In this document: in pieces, positions 50,468 through 59,696 of the stretch
Layout: the number at the start of each line of letters is the position of its first letter
Position numbering within the stretch: position 1 is the stretch's first letter
Origin: Streptomyces sp. man185
Lineage (GTDB): Bacteria; Actinomycetota; Actinomycetes; Streptomycetales; Streptomycetaceae
NCBI GenBank assembly: GCA_002551355.1
Contig: NTHE01000004.1
Span: 123,453-187,452 of the forward strand
Reading direction: 5' to 3'
DNA length: 64,000 nucleotides
Position numbers and translations under genes: made by a program
The notes under the pieces: model-generated
The model's input: only the letters and a program-made list of their open reading frames with translations
Told to the model about the DNA's origin: nothing
Database searches by the model: none

Positions 50468-51591
50468 GCACGATTGCCATCACCGGTTGGGGGCCGATCA
50501 CCTCGGTCGCCCTCGGTGCGGAGGACTTCACGCGGGCGTGGCGCGAACGACGCTCCGGCCTGCGCACCGTGGAGGGCATGTTCGAGGAGGACCTGCCCTA
50601 CCACCGGGCGTGCGCCGTCGTGGACTTCGACGTCCGCGAGCACCTCGGCCGCAAGGGCACCGGGTTCTACGACCGCAGTACCTCCCTCGCCGTGGTCGCC
50701 TGCGGCCTGGCCTGCGCCGACGGCGACCTCGACACCGCGCACCCCGACCGCGGCGAGGTGGGTCTGGTCCTGGGGCTGACCAACGGCGGCCCGCAGGCCA
50801 TGGGCGAGTTCATCCGCGAGATGTACGTCAACGACCGCCCCTACCTCGTCAACCCGATGCGGTTCCCCTACGCGGTGATGAACGGGGCGGCGGGCGCCAC
50901 CGCCATCCGCCACCGGCTGCGGGGCGTCAACGCGACGCTGTCGGGCGGTCAGGCGGCCTTCCACACGGTGCTGCGGTACGGCCGCAACATGATTCGCAAC
51001 GGCTACGCGCGTGCCGTCGTCGCCGGCGCGGTGGAGGAGTTCTCCCCCCAGCGGGCGTGGGCCTCGCACCACGCGCGCGCCGACGACCACGCGTCGCGGG
51101 TGCCGCTGGGGGAGGGCGCCGCGTTCTTCATGCTGGAGGACGCCTCCGCCGTGCGTTCGGCGGGCCGGCACGTGGACGGCGAGATCCTGTCCGTGCAGAC
51201 CGGCCTGTACGGCGGTGAGGACGACGACCCCGCCGAGGGGCTGGCCGAACTGATCGACCGGGCCCTGCGCACGGCCGGCGTCCCGGCCCGCGACATCCGC
51301 GCCGTGGCGCCCTCCCTCGCCGGCAGTCCGCGGCGCGACGCGGTGGAACGCACCGCGATCGCCACCGCCCTCGACGGTCACACTGCCCCCCTCCTGCCCG
51401 TCAAGCGGCTGCTGGGCGAGACCTACAGCGCCGCCGGCGCGCTACAACTGGCCGCGCTGCTCGCCGAGCACCGGCGTTCCCCGGAACTGGACGGCCGTCC
51501 GTCCCTGCTGACCTGCGTCACGTCGGAGGGCATGGTCGGTGCCGCGGTGGTCAGGGGGTGGAGCCGTGCGACCGGTGATCACCGGATATGA
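50464..51591 (+). CDS. Chain-length-factor-like ketosynthase (KS-beta)
   Basis: The 375-residue ketosynthase homologue has LSGGQAAFHTVLRYGRNMIR where the active Cys would be; Gln in this position is the mark of chain-length factors (KS-beta) that decarboxylate or shape the chain but do not condense. The His motif HGTGT is also missing (APSLAGSPRRDA in its place). It pairs with the preceding KS-alpha and is translationally coupled to it (ATGA). Its pocket would set the chain length of the product. Confidence 0.9.
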   Translation: MSTIAITGWGPITSVALGAEDFTRAWRERRSGLRTVEGMFEEDLPYHRACAVVDFDVREHLGRKGTGFYDRSTSLAVVACGLACADGDLDTAHPDRGEVGLVLGLTNGGPQAMGEFIREMYVNDRPYLVNPMRFPYAVMNGAAGATAIRHRLRGVNATLSGGQAAFHTVLRYGRNMIRNGYARAVVAGAVEEFSPQRAWASHHARADDHASRVPLGEGAAFFMLEDASAVRSAGRHVDGEILSVQTGLYGGEDDDPAEGLAELIDRALRTAGVPARDIRAVAPSLAGSPRRDAVERTAIATALDGHTAPLLPVKRLLGETYSAAGALQLAALLAEHRRSPELDGRPSLLTCVTSEGMVGAAVVRGWSRATGDHRI

Positions 51592-52690
51592 GGTCCTCTC
51601 CTGCCTCGGCGACGCCGAGACGACCTTCTCCGCCCTGTTGGACGGAACGGTCGGCGTGTCACCGCTACGCCCCGACCGGGGCGACGCACACAGACTCGGG
51701 GTATCCAACGCCTACCACGTCGACCGCGAGGCCGGGCCGCTGCAGACCTCCGCATGGCTGTCGGAGGTGATCGGGGCCGCGCTGGCGCGGTCCGGCCTCG
51801 ATCCGGCCCGGGAACGCACCGCCGTGATCGTCGGCACCGGCATGCGCGAGACGGCCTCCGTCGAACGGTGGCACGCGCAGGGGACCGACCTGCGACTGGA
51901 CGACCTGCACTTCGCGAAGGCGGTCCGCCGGGTGGTCCCGGCCGCGACCGAGGTGCTCACCCTGTCCAACGCCTGCTCCGCCGCCGGCTCGGCGCTCGCC
52001 CTCGCCTGCGACCTGCTGGCCGCGGACGAGGCGGACGCGGTGGTGGTGGCGGGCTGCGACGGGATGGCCCGCAGCATGCTCGCCGCCGTCGGTCGCGGCG
52101 GGGCCGCGACCACACCCGCGGTCCGCCCCTTCGACGCCGACCGCCGGGGCATCCTCCTCGGCGAGGGCGCGGCGGCGCTCGTCCTCCAGCCCCCCGGGAC
52201 GGGGGGCCACCCGCTCGCGACTGTACGCGGCGTGGGGCTCTCCTGCGACGCCCACCACGAGACCGCCCCCTCACAGGCAGGCATCGCGGCCGCCATGCGC
52301 GACGCCCACGAAAGGGCCTCGGTGACGCCCCACCACGTCGACCTCGTCGTCACGCACGGCACCGGCACCGCGCTCAACGACCCGACCGAGGCCGGGGCAC
52401 TGGAGGACCTGTTCGGTGCGGCGCTGCGGAACACACTCGTCACGGGCGTCAAGGCCGGGCTGGGCCACACGTCCGGCTCCGCCTTCCTGATGAGCCTGGT
52501 CGTCGCGATCCAGTCCCTGCGCGAGGGCGTGGTCCCTCCGATCGCCGGACTGCGCACGCCCATCGAGGAGGCCTCGGCGCTTCGACTGGTGCGGGGCGCC
52601 CCCGCGCCGACCACCGGATCGACCGCCCAGGTCGAGGCGTTCGGCTTCGGCGGGGTCAACGCGGTCGCGGTCCTGGAGGTGACCCGGTGA
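51566..52690 (+). CDS. Second active beta-ketoacyl synthase
   Basis: The 374-residue protein starts at GTG 51566 (GGGTGGAG before it), within the end of the preceding gene. It has the Cys in SNACSAAGSALALACDLLAA near residue 139, His in VTHGTGTALND near 265 and LGHTSGSAFLMSL near 302, so the triad is complete. It is shorter and diverged from the first KS. A second KS may start the chain, extend at a different stage, or pair with the Cys-less protein encoded next. It overlaps the next gene by four bases. Confidence 0.92.
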   Translation: MRPVITGYEVLSCLGDAETTFSALLDGTVGVSPLRPDRGDAHRLGVSNAYHVDREAGPLQTSAWLSEVIGAALARSGLDPARERTAVIVGTGMRETASVERWHAQGTDLRLDDLHFAKAVRRVVPAATEVLTLSNACSAAGSALALACDLLAADEADAVVVAGCDGMARSMLAAVGRGGAATTPAVRPFDADRRGILLGEGAAALVLQPPGTGGHPLATVRGVGLSCDAHHETAPSQAGIAAAMRDAHERASVTPHHVDLVVTHGTGTALNDPTEAGALEDLFGAALRNTLVTGVKAGLGHTSGSAFLMSLVVAIQSLREGVVPPIAGLRTPIEEASALRLVRGAPAPTTGSTAQVEAFGFGGVNAVAVLEVTR

Positions 52691-53580
52691 TCGCCGTGGT
52701 TGGCCACGCGGTCCACGTGCCCGGAGCGAGCGGCGACCAGCTGCTCGGCGCGGACGCGGGCCGCACGATGCCCCCCGCCCAGGACGCCCGCCTGGTCCTC
52801 GGCCGCAAGGGCCTGCTTTACAAGGAACCGGCCACGGTGCTGGCGCTGTGCGCCGTCCAAAGGGCCCTCGGACTGCCCGACGGCCCGGTCGCCGCGGCAC
52901 TGGGGGCACCGTCGCGCACCGCCGTCGTGGTCAGTTCCAACCTCGGGAACGTCCACACCGTCACCGACATGGCACGGCGCGCCGAGGAATCCTCGTTCAA
53001 GGAGATCAGCCCGCTGGAGACGCCCAACGCGTCCAGCAACGTCATCGCGGGCACGATCGCCATCCGCTTCGGCGCCACCGGACCCAACGTCACGCTCTGC
53101 AACGGAGCCACCTCCGGCCTGGACGCGGTGCGCCTCGGGGCCCGCCTGCTGCACGCCGACCGGGCCGACCTGGTCGTGGTTGCGGGCGTGGAACCGGGCG
53201 ACCCGATCGCTTCGGCGCTCGCCGCCCGGCGGGCCCCGCACGCCTTCGCAGGCAAGGACCCCCGGCCGCTGCGCGAGGCCGCGGCGGCGGTCGTGCTGGC
53301 CCGCGGCACCACCGGGGTGCTTCTCGGCGAGTGGGGGCGGGGAGCAACGCCGACCGGCGCAGACCTGGGCCTGCCGGCCCACGGCCGACGGGTGGCGGCC
53401 GGCGAGGTGGTCGACCTCACCGAACGGCTCGGCGACACCTACGGCGCCCAGGGCGTCCTGCACACCGCGTGCGCGGCGGCCTGGCTGACCCGGCGCGGGG
53501 AGGGAAGCGCGCTGGTGACTGCCGGCGACGCGGCCGAAGGACACCTCTGGACGAGGCTGTCGCTGGAGGGCGGACGGTGA
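52687..53580 (+). CDS. Truncated Cys-less ketosynthase-like protein
   Basis: The 297-residue thiolase-fold protein lacks catalysis. At the Cys position it reads VTLCNGATSGLDAVRLGARL, so Ala or another residue replaces the nucleophile. It ends before the usual HGTGT and GHTxGAAG motifs would be complete. It follows the second KS with a four-base overlap, just as the chain-length factor follows the first, so the operon holds two KS plus partner pairs. It may act as a scaffold or chain-length partner. Confidence 0.85.
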   Translation: MIAVVGHAVHVPGASGDQLLGADAGRTMPPAQDARLVLGRKGLLYKEPATVLALCAVQRALGLPDGPVAAALGAPSRTAVVVSSNLGNVHTVTDMARRAEESSFKEISPLETPNASSNVIAGTIAIRFGATGPNVTLCNGATSGLDAVRLGARLLHADRADLVVVAGVEPGDPIASALAARRAPHAFAGKDPRPLREAAAAVVLARGTTGVLLGEWGRGATPTGADLGLPAHGRRVAAGEVVDLTERLGDTYGAQGVLHTACAAAWLTRRGEGSALVTAGDAAEGHLWTRLSLEGGR

Positions 53581-54416
53581 ACACTCCCGCTTCCTGGACG
53601 CAGGTGGCCGAAGGCGGAGTCCACGACGAGTCCATCCGCCTGCACGCCGCGGGCGACGGCCCCGCGGTCCTGTTGCTCCACGGCCTGGAGGACTCCTGGA
53701 CCACCTGGGGACCGCTGGCCGGCGAACTGTCCGCGTACGTGCGCTGCTACGCGGCCGACCTCCCGTGGCGCACCGGCAACCGGTACGGCTGGCGTTCGAC
53801 CCCCGACCTCGGCGTCTGGGCCCGGGCCGCCTTCGAACTCGTCCCGGAACCCGTCGTCGCGGTGGTGGGCCACTCCCTGGGCGCCAACGCCCTGATGCAG
53901 TGGGCCGGCGGCGGCGGAGCGCCGCCGGCCACCGAGGCGATGGTCCTGCTCGCCCCCTTCTTCCAACCACCGGGCCGCCCCATGGACTGGGCGGCGTACG
54001 ACCGTGCCCTGAACGACTACCGGAACGTCATGGCCGCCGGGCTGCGCGCGAACCTTGGCGACCGGGTGGCCGTCCTGGACGCCGAACTCCTCGACATCAT
54101 GACGGCCAAGACGATCGACCGCATCGGCCCGATGGGCTTCATCAGCCTCTTCGACCACTACCTGGGCACGACGGGTCTGGACCTGTCGCGGGCCACCCTG
54201 CCGACCCTGATCGTCGGCGGCAGTGGGGATCCCCCCATCGCTGGCGATCGCGGTCCCGCACTGCGGGACCGCTTCCCCGACGCCCGCCTGTACGCGGCCG
54301 CGCACCTGTCGCACTTCTGCCACGTGGAACAGACCGGGGAGATCGCCGAGCGGGTGCTCGCCTTCCTCCAGCACGGCCCGTCGGCCGAGCCGGCCTCGAG
54401 AACGGAACGACCATGA
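53577..54416 (+). CDS. Alpha/beta-fold hydrolase
   Basis: The 279-residue protein has LLLHGLEDSWTTWGPLAGEL (oxyanion HG), the nucleophile elbow VGHSLGANALMQWA near residue 100, an Asp region (VGGSGDPP) and the late His in AHLSHFCHVE near 245. The catalytic set is complete, unlike the hydrolase part of the P450 fusion across the spacer. It likely releases or transfers the acyl chain from the ACP, or edits stalled chains. It overlaps both neighbours by 3-4 bp. Confidence 0.9.
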   Translation: MNTPASWTQVAEGGVHDESIRLHAAGDGPAVLLLHGLEDSWTTWGPLAGELSAYVRCYAADLPWRTGNRYGWRSTPDLGVWARAAFELVPEPVVAVVGHSLGANALMQWAGGGGAPPATEAMVLLAPFFQPPGRPMDWAAYDRALNDYRNVMAAGLRANLGDRVAVLDAELLDIMTAKTIDRIGPMGFISLFDHYLGTTGLDLSRATLPTLIVGGSGDPPIAGDRGPALRDRFPDARLYAAAHLSHFCHVEQTGEIAERVLAFLQHGPSAEPASRTERP

Positions 54417-55351
54417 CGACGGAACACTTCCGGCCCCCGACCCTCTTCGAAGGACGCCCCCGGTACGACGGCGCCAACATCGGCACGTTCATCGGGTTCA
54501 AGAACTTCATGGCCCTGGCCGAGGAGGCGGTGCTCCAGCACTTCCGCGACCACGGCCTGGGCCCGCAGCACCTCTTCGAACGACACGGACTCGGGCTGGA
54601 GATCGCCGACAGTTCGACCCGGCTGGTCAACACCCTGCACGCCGACGACCTCGTGCGCGGCACCGTGCGCTCGTTCCTGCCGCGCACCGGGGCGGGCCTG
54701 GACTGCCGGGTCGAACTGACCACGAAGCGGGACGGCCGGACGCTCACCGTCCTGACCGGTCGTCTCCGGGCAGCCCTGGTCGAGGAGGCGGACGGCGCCC
54801 GCGTCGAGCCCGTGCCGCAGGCCCTGCGGCCTCTGGTCTTCCCGCGGGGCACGCTCCACGGTGCGGGAGGGGCGCAGACGGCCGCCCCGGACGGCCCCTG
54901 CGGACCGCCAGGGCCCGGGAACGGCTTCGTCTGGCCGTGGCGCATCCCCTACTTCGTCTGCCACGGGTACACCAGGATCCAGAGCTCCGGCTACGTCCGG
55001 CTGTTGGAGGAGGCGACGGACCGGTACCTGGACCACGTCGGCCTCTCGATCACCAACCTCCTGGCGACCCGGGACTGGATCCCCGTCGTCTCCGGTGCCC
55101 GCGTCCGGATGCTCGCCAACGCCCACATGGGCGAGACGCTGCACGTCGCCTACCGGGTCGACGAGACCGTCAAGGACGTCCTGTGGAAGTCCACGATGGA
55201 GTGCCACGTGGAACGCGACGGCGCGATGGTCACGACCGCCGTCGCGTCAATCACCCACGGCTACGTCCTGGCTCGCGGCCCGCGGGCGTTCACCGGCCTG
55301 ATGGTGCTCGACGGGGACGTGCGTGCGGCCCTCCTGGGGGAGGCGGCGTGA
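54414..55351 (+). CDS. Double hotdog thioesterase/dehydratase-like protein
   Basis: The 312-residue protein consists of two hotdog domains. The first starts around YDGANIGTFIGFKNFMALAE, the second around YTRIQSSGYVRLLEEATDRY, each with the long hotdog helix. The family includes acyl-CoA/ACP thioesterases and FabZ/FabA-like dehydratases. As the operon has a ketoreductase but no other dehydratase, dehydration of the beta-hydroxyacyl chain is a sensible proposal; thioester hydrolysis is the alternative. The ATG overlaps the preceding stop (ATGA). Confidence 0.85.
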
Positions 55352-56118
55352 GGCGCAGGCAGCCGAAGTTCTACTTCTCCTTCCACAGCCCGTACTCGTG
55401 GATGGCCGCGAGGATCCTCGAAGAGCGCGTTCCCGACGCCCCGGACCTGATCAGGTACGTCCCGTACTGCCTCCCCGACGACCGGATGCGCGCCGACATG
55501 GCGGCGCGGGGCGTCGAGGTGCACTACACCCCGATGAGCAAGGCCAAGCACCTGTACATCCTCCAGGACACCAAGCGGCTCACGGCCCGGCACGGCTTCC
55601 CCATGGTCTGGCCGGTGGACGTTGACCCCTGGTGGGTGCTGCCCCACCACGCGTGGCTGGCCGCGCACCGCACCGGCGCCCAGCACCGGTTGTTCTGGGC
55701 GCTCATGGAGGCCCGGTGGGAACGGGGGGAGGACATCACCCACCGGGAGAGCCTGGCCCGGATACTCGATGCCGCGGGTCTGGACGGCGCCGGCCTGGCC
55801 GGCGCCCCGGAGGACCCGGAGATTCGCCGGCAGGGCGTCGACGGGATGCAGTCGGCCTACATGGACGACGTCTTCGGCGTCCCGTACTTCATGATCGGGC
55901 CGCACCGCTATTGGGGCCTCGACCGGCTCGACGACTTCGTCGCGGCCCTGCGGTCCGACGGCCGGACGACGGGGAGACCCTCGGACCGCGCCGCCGACCA
56001 CGGGGCGCCGGCACCGGCCGCCCCCGCCGCGGCGGACGGCGACCCGCAGGGGATCCCTCCCGAACTGGCCGTCAGGGTCGGCGACTACGACCGCGACACG
56101 GCCGGAGGATGCGGCTGA
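55348..56118 (+). CDS. DsbA-fold isomerase-like protein (HCCA isomerase family)
   Basis: The 256-residue protein begins KFYFSFHSPYSWMAARILEE, the pattern of 2-hydroxychromene-2-carboxylate isomerases (kappa-GST/DsbA fold). It contains GVPYFMIGPHRYWGLDRLDD near residue 180, matching the family cis-Pro loop and C-terminal part. The Cys of true DsbA is absent. Such enzymes isomerise double bonds using glutathione or, in actinomycetes, other thiols. It may shift or isomerise double bonds in the polyene-like acyl chain. A Pro/Ala-rich tail of about 50 residues is unusual. GTG 55348 overlaps the preceding stop. Confidence 0.85.
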   Translation: MRRRQPKFYFSFHSPYSWMAARILEERVPDAPDLIRYVPYCLPDDRMRADMAARGVEVHYTPMSKAKHLYILQDTKRLTARHGFPMVWPVDVDPWWVLPHHAWLAAHRTGAQHRLFWALMEARWERGEDITHRESLARILDAAGLDGAGLAGAPEDPEIRRQGVDGMQSAYMDDVFGVPYFMIGPHRYWGLDRLDDFVAALRSDGRTTGRPSDRAADHGAPAPAAPAAADGDPQGIPPELAVRVGDYDRDTAGGCG

Positions 56119-56182
56119 TCCCGGAGGGCCCGACCAGGATGCGACCCGCACCGGGCACGCTGTGCGCCGCACACCGTGCCCG

Positions 56183-56883
56183 TCACCGCAGTCGGTAGGC
56201 GTGCAGGACGGTCTGCTTGGCGGAGTTGCCCTCCCGGTCCGTAGCCGTGGTGCGCAGGCCGACGTACTCGGCTCCCGAGGGAGCCGCCGGAGCGGTCGCG
56301 GCGAAGGTCGTCCCCCCCGGCCGGTGACCGCCAGGTTCTGCCAGGTACGGCGGTCGTCGAAGGCCGCCTAGAGGGTGATGCTCTCGACCTGCGATACCCC
56401 GCCGTCACAGCGTTCGACGCCCAGCTTCAGGGGCAGCGGCCGGTCGCCCGCCGCGCTGTTGTCCAGGTCGAAGTCGCCGTCCACCCGCACGGCGAGCAGG
56501 GGAGCGGCCGGGCAGTCGTCCGCGGTGGGCCTGGCCGAGGTGAAGGTCCACTCGGCGTCGATCTGCGACCCCAGGGTGACGGAGGGGTCTTCGTGCTTCG
56601 CAGCGAGCCGCAGGGTGTACCGGCCCGGGTCGTCCGGCAGGCTTTCGTGATGAGCCGTCGACGGAGTGGGGGTCGTCTTGAACCGAAGTTGGGCGAGCCT
56701 GGGGTCCGGGTGTCGTCTCGGACGAACACCGGATCCCACGCTTATGTGGGAGGGCTCTCCCGCAGGGATGGGCATCCACCGGTCGGGCCGGGTGCGGCGG
56801 AGGGGTGAGCCGAAGGCAGCGGTGACGTACGGCCCGCGGCGTTTCCGGAGCCGGACCTTGCCGGTCAGGCCGAGCACGGGCAT
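56183..56883 (-). pseudogene. C-terminal remnant of a secreted S8 (subtilisin-like) peptidase
   Basis: On the minus strand, one frame spells LRFKTTPTPSTAHHESLPDD, then YTLRLAAKHEDPSVTLGSQI and FDLDNSAAGDRPLPLKLGVE. After a frame change near 56370 come AAFDDRRTWQNLAVTGRG and, in yet another frame, EYVGLRTTATDREGNSAKQT followed by VLHAYRLR and a stop at 56183. These match the C-terminal beta domains of large Streptomyces S8 peptidases. The catalytic domain is gone. Sequence up to about 57130 on this strand has no recognisable coding content. Confidence 0.65.
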
Positions 56884-57194
56884 CCAGGCCGGCAGGACGA
56901 GCGGGATCCGTAGGGTGTCCGGCCCGATTCGGTTCCGGGCCGTGCGCTGCGCGGCAGGTCGCGCAGGCCGTCGGGCGGGATGCGCTTGGGATCCGGGTTC
57001 GCAGCCGTTGGCGGAGCTCCGACTCTGCGATCGGTCGGCGGCCCGGCGCGTCGATGACGAAGCGGGTCGGTCACACGCGGTCCGCGTCCGTGAGCCGCAC
57101 TTGGGCCCCCGGCGACCTCTCCTTCCGGAAGATTAGCGGAATCGACCCGGGCAGGCTGTCCGGAACGGCGCCGGTGAACGCAGCACCCGGCGGG

Positions 57195-57680
57195 CCCGGT
57201 GTCGTCTTCCTGGACCTGGCCGCCTAGCAGGAGCCCGAAGGTTTCGACCGCTAACACCTCGACCTGTTCGCAGTGCACCGAGACTGCTCGACACCGTGCT
57301 CGAGGCGAATCCGGCGACCGTCGTGGTGCTGTCCGACGGAGGAGCTGTGACGTTGCCGTTCCGCGACAGGGTCTCGGCGGTCCTGGAGGCGTCGTTGATC
57401 GGACAGGCGGGCGGTGGCGCGACTGCCGACGTGCTGTTCGGCATCGTGAACACTTCCGCCGAACCCGCCGAATCAATCGCACTGCGGCTGGAGGACAACC
57501 CCTCCTACGGCAACCTCCCCGAGGGGGGGCTACGTCCGCTACGGCGAGGGCATCACGGTCGGCAACCCCTGGTACGACCACCGCGGCCTCGTCGCCGCTC
57601 ACCCGTTCCGGCACGGCCCGTCGGACACGACCTTCGCCTACGGCCGCCGCGGAACCCGTTCGGCGAGCGGTCCCGTCGAA
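57195..57680 (+). pseudogene. C-terminal remnant of a GH3 beta-glucosidase
   Basis: The plus strand reads FLDLAA, stop, QEPEGFDR, stop, HLDLF, then after a frame change LDTVLEANPATVVVLSDGGA with VTLPFRDRVSAVLEASLIGQ and AGGGATADVLFGIVN. After another frame change it gives YVRYGEGITVGNPWYDHRGL. This is the order of C-terminal blocks in glycoside hydrolase family 3, including the AGGxATADVLFG block and the RYxEGxxVGYRxYD block. The N-terminal barrel domain is missing. It is a dead gene adjacent to the dead S8 peptidase. Confidence 0.75.
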
Positions 57681-57836
57681 GTGCGCGGAACCGGAGGTCG
57701 GCGCCGCGGCGGGTCCAGACACCCACCCAGGCTATGAAAGAAGCCCTTCTCCACGGGTCAGTCAATTGTGAAAATTTAGAGCACCGTTTCGATCACTCGT
57801 GGACAAAAACATCAACGAACCGTGAAAGGAGACGAG

Positions 57837-57902
57837 ATGCGCGCTTTTGACAATGGCTGATTCCCGTGTTTCCGGGGCATGTGCCGAAGGAAGACACGGG
57901 GA
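57837..57902 (+). promoter_or_regulatory. Short leader ORF and hairpin before the P450 gene
   Basis: GAAAGGAGACGAG, a strong ribosome-binding site, precedes a 7-codon frame (MRAFDNG, 57837-57860). A near-perfect hairpin follows (TTCCCGTGTTTCC near 57861 with GGAAGACACGGGGAA). The P450 start lies 30 bp further. A translated leader with a stem-loop could tune P450 translation, or it may be the scar of a deleted gene. Confidence 0.35.
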
Positions 57903-57931
57903 AACGAACCCACTACACGACGAGGCAACCA

Positions 57932-59122
57932 GTGACAGAGGTTCCGCCATTCCCCCAAAACCGCACCTGCCCTTACGAGCCGCCCACCGGATACCGGCAT
58001 TTCCGAAACAAGCGTTCGGCAACCGAAGCGCGTCTGTACGACGGCCGTTCGGCTTGGGTCGTCAGTGACCACTCACTGGCCCGCACCCTCCTCGCTGACG
58101 GACGCTTGTCCGTGGACCGGGCCAACGACGCCTTTCCCATCCACGACGCGAGGTTCCTGGACCTGCCGCGACGCAGCGTGGCTCTCGTAGGGGTGGACGA
58201 CCCCGAACACAATGCGCAGCGCCGAATGCTGATCAAGAGCTTCTCGCTGAAGAGGGCCACTGCGCTGCGTCCGATGATCCAGAACATGGTGGACCGGCTC
58301 CTCGACGACATGATCGCCCTTGGTGATCGAGCCGATCTCGTCACCACGTTCGCCCTACCGGTGCCGTCCCGGGTCATCTGCTCGTTGCTCGGCGTTCCGT
58401 ACCGCGACCACGAATTCTTCGAGGAACAGTCGCGAAGGTTGCTCAGGGGCCCTCTATCCGCCGATGTCGAAAACGCCCGGCTCGGCCTGGAGGGCTATCT
58501 CGAGGAGTTGATATCGAAAAAGCGCACACAGGCCGAAGGCGACAGCCTGTTGGACGAACTCATCTCCGAGCGGTTGGACACGGGGGAGCTGAGCGTCGGC
58601 GACCTCGTCGACCTCGTCTTCATCCTTCTCGTCGCCGGGCACGAGACCACCGCCAACATGATCTCCCTTGCGGTCTTCACCCTCCTGACCCACCCACTCC
58701 AACTGGCGGAACTACGGGAGAACCCCGATCTGCTCCCCGCCGCAGTGGAGGAGCTTCTGCGCTTCCTCTCGATAGCCGACGGAATGTTGCGCGTGGCGAC
58801 TCAGGACGTCGAGATCGCCGACACCGTCATCCGCAAGGACGACGGAGTCGTCTTCCTCACCTCGCTCGTCAACCGTGACGAAACCCTCTACCCGAACCCC
58901 GACGTTCTCGACTGGCACCGATCCACACGCCATCACATAGCCTTCGGTTACGGCATACACCAGTGCCTCGGGCAGAACCTCGCCCGAGCGGAGATGGAGA
59001 TCGCGCTCGGCGCCCTGATACGCCGGCTCCCCGGGCTGCGGCTGGCGATCCCTCCCGCGGAGGTGCCGTTCAAGCCGGGCGACACCCTCCAGGGCCTGCT
59101 CGAACTACCGGTCGCGTGGTAG
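57932..59122 (+). CDS. Cytochrome P450 (bacterial class I)
   Basis: The 396-residue protein is a standard bacterial P450: I-helix LLVAGHETTANMISLAVFTL near residue 235 with intact acid-alcohol pair, ExxR as EELLR near 277, and heme loop FGYGIHQCLGQNLAR near 340. It thus differs from the three RiPP-associated P450s in the window. The ferredoxin gene follows within 6 bp, so the pair forms a catalytic unit that needs only a reductase. I chose GTG 57932 (family length); in-frame starts further up add about 22 residues. Its substrate is unknown; it may or may not serve the nearby PKS operon. Confidence 0.92.
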   Translation: MTEVPPFPQNRTCPYEPPTGYRHFRNKRSATEARLYDGRSAWVVSDHSLARTLLADGRLSVDRANDAFPIHDARFLDLPRRSVALVGVDDPEHNAQRRMLIKSFSLKRATALRPMIQNMVDRLLDDMIALGDRADLVTTFALPVPSRVICSLLGVPYRDHEFFEEQSRRLLRGPLSADVENARLGLEGYLEELISKKRTQAEGDSLLDELISERLDTGELSVGDLVDLVFILLVAGHETTANMISLAVFTLLTHPLQLAELRENPDLLPAAVEELLRFLSIADGMLRVATQDVEIADTVIRKDDGVVFLTSLVNRDETLYPNPDVLDWHRSTRHHIAFGYGIHQCLGQNLARAEMEIALGALIRRLPGLRLAIPPAEVPFKPGDTLQGLLELPVAW

Positions 59123-59127
59123 GGGCG

Positions 59128-59433
59128 ATGCACATCGACATCGACACTGACCGCTGCATAGGTTCCGGACAGTGCGTGCTCGCCGCCCCCGACGTCTTCA
59201 CCCAGGGCGGCGACGGCATGGGTGTACACCGGTCCGACGGCCGGGCGGAAGCATACCTCGAAGAGGTCCGGACGGCTGCGCTCGCCTGCCCGGTAACCGC
59301 CATCACCCTCCGAAACGACCGGACCGTCCCTTCCCTCTCGTCTTGCCGACCGCAAGAGGACGGAGACGGGGTGAAGGCCTGCCAGGCAGACGGCGACAGC
59401 CGCGTCGCACTGGGTGGTGGGACCGCGCCGTAG
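59128..59433 (+). CDS. [3Fe-4S]-type ferredoxin, P450 partner
   Basis: The 101-residue protein starts MHIDIDTDRCIGSGQCVLAA (C-x5-C) and has the later CPVTAITLRND, the arrangement of actinomycete P450 ferredoxins. About 40 C-terminal residues beyond the family core (rich in Asp, Gly and Ala, with two further Cys) are unusual and may be read-through of old non-coding sequence. It starts 5 bp after the P450 stop and is surely co-transcribed with it. Confidence 0.92.
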   Translation: MHIDIDTDRCIGSGQCVLAAPDVFTQGGDGMGVHRSDGRAEAYLEEVRTAALACPVTAITLRNDRTVPSLSSCRPQEDGDGVKACQADGDSRVALGGGTAP

Positions 59434-59501
59434 CTCGAGCCCGTCGACGCGGCACCCTCCCGTAGCACGCGACTTGGGAACGTCGTCGTGGGCGGCCCGT
59501 T

Positions 59502-59540
59502 CCGCCGGCCCGGGAGCACCGCCCGGGCCCGGGCCGGCGG
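59502..59540 (+). terminator. Terminator after the P450-ferredoxin pair
   Basis: CCGCCGGCCCGGG (59502-59514) pairs with CCCGGGCCGGCGG (59528-59540), a perfect 13-bp GC stem, 68 bp beyond the ferredoxin stop. The remainder of 59434-59696 shows no gene. Confidence 0.75.
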
Positions 59541-59696
59541 AGACGGGCACAGGGCCGTGCCCGAGCGATTGACCACACCTGTAAACGACCGACATGAGGG
59601 CGGGAAGCACCAGCCCGTACACGAGCCCCACGACGTGACGATCCGTACGGGCGGGGCGCTGCGGTCGCGCGTCCGTGTGGCTGGCTGGGGTCAGGT

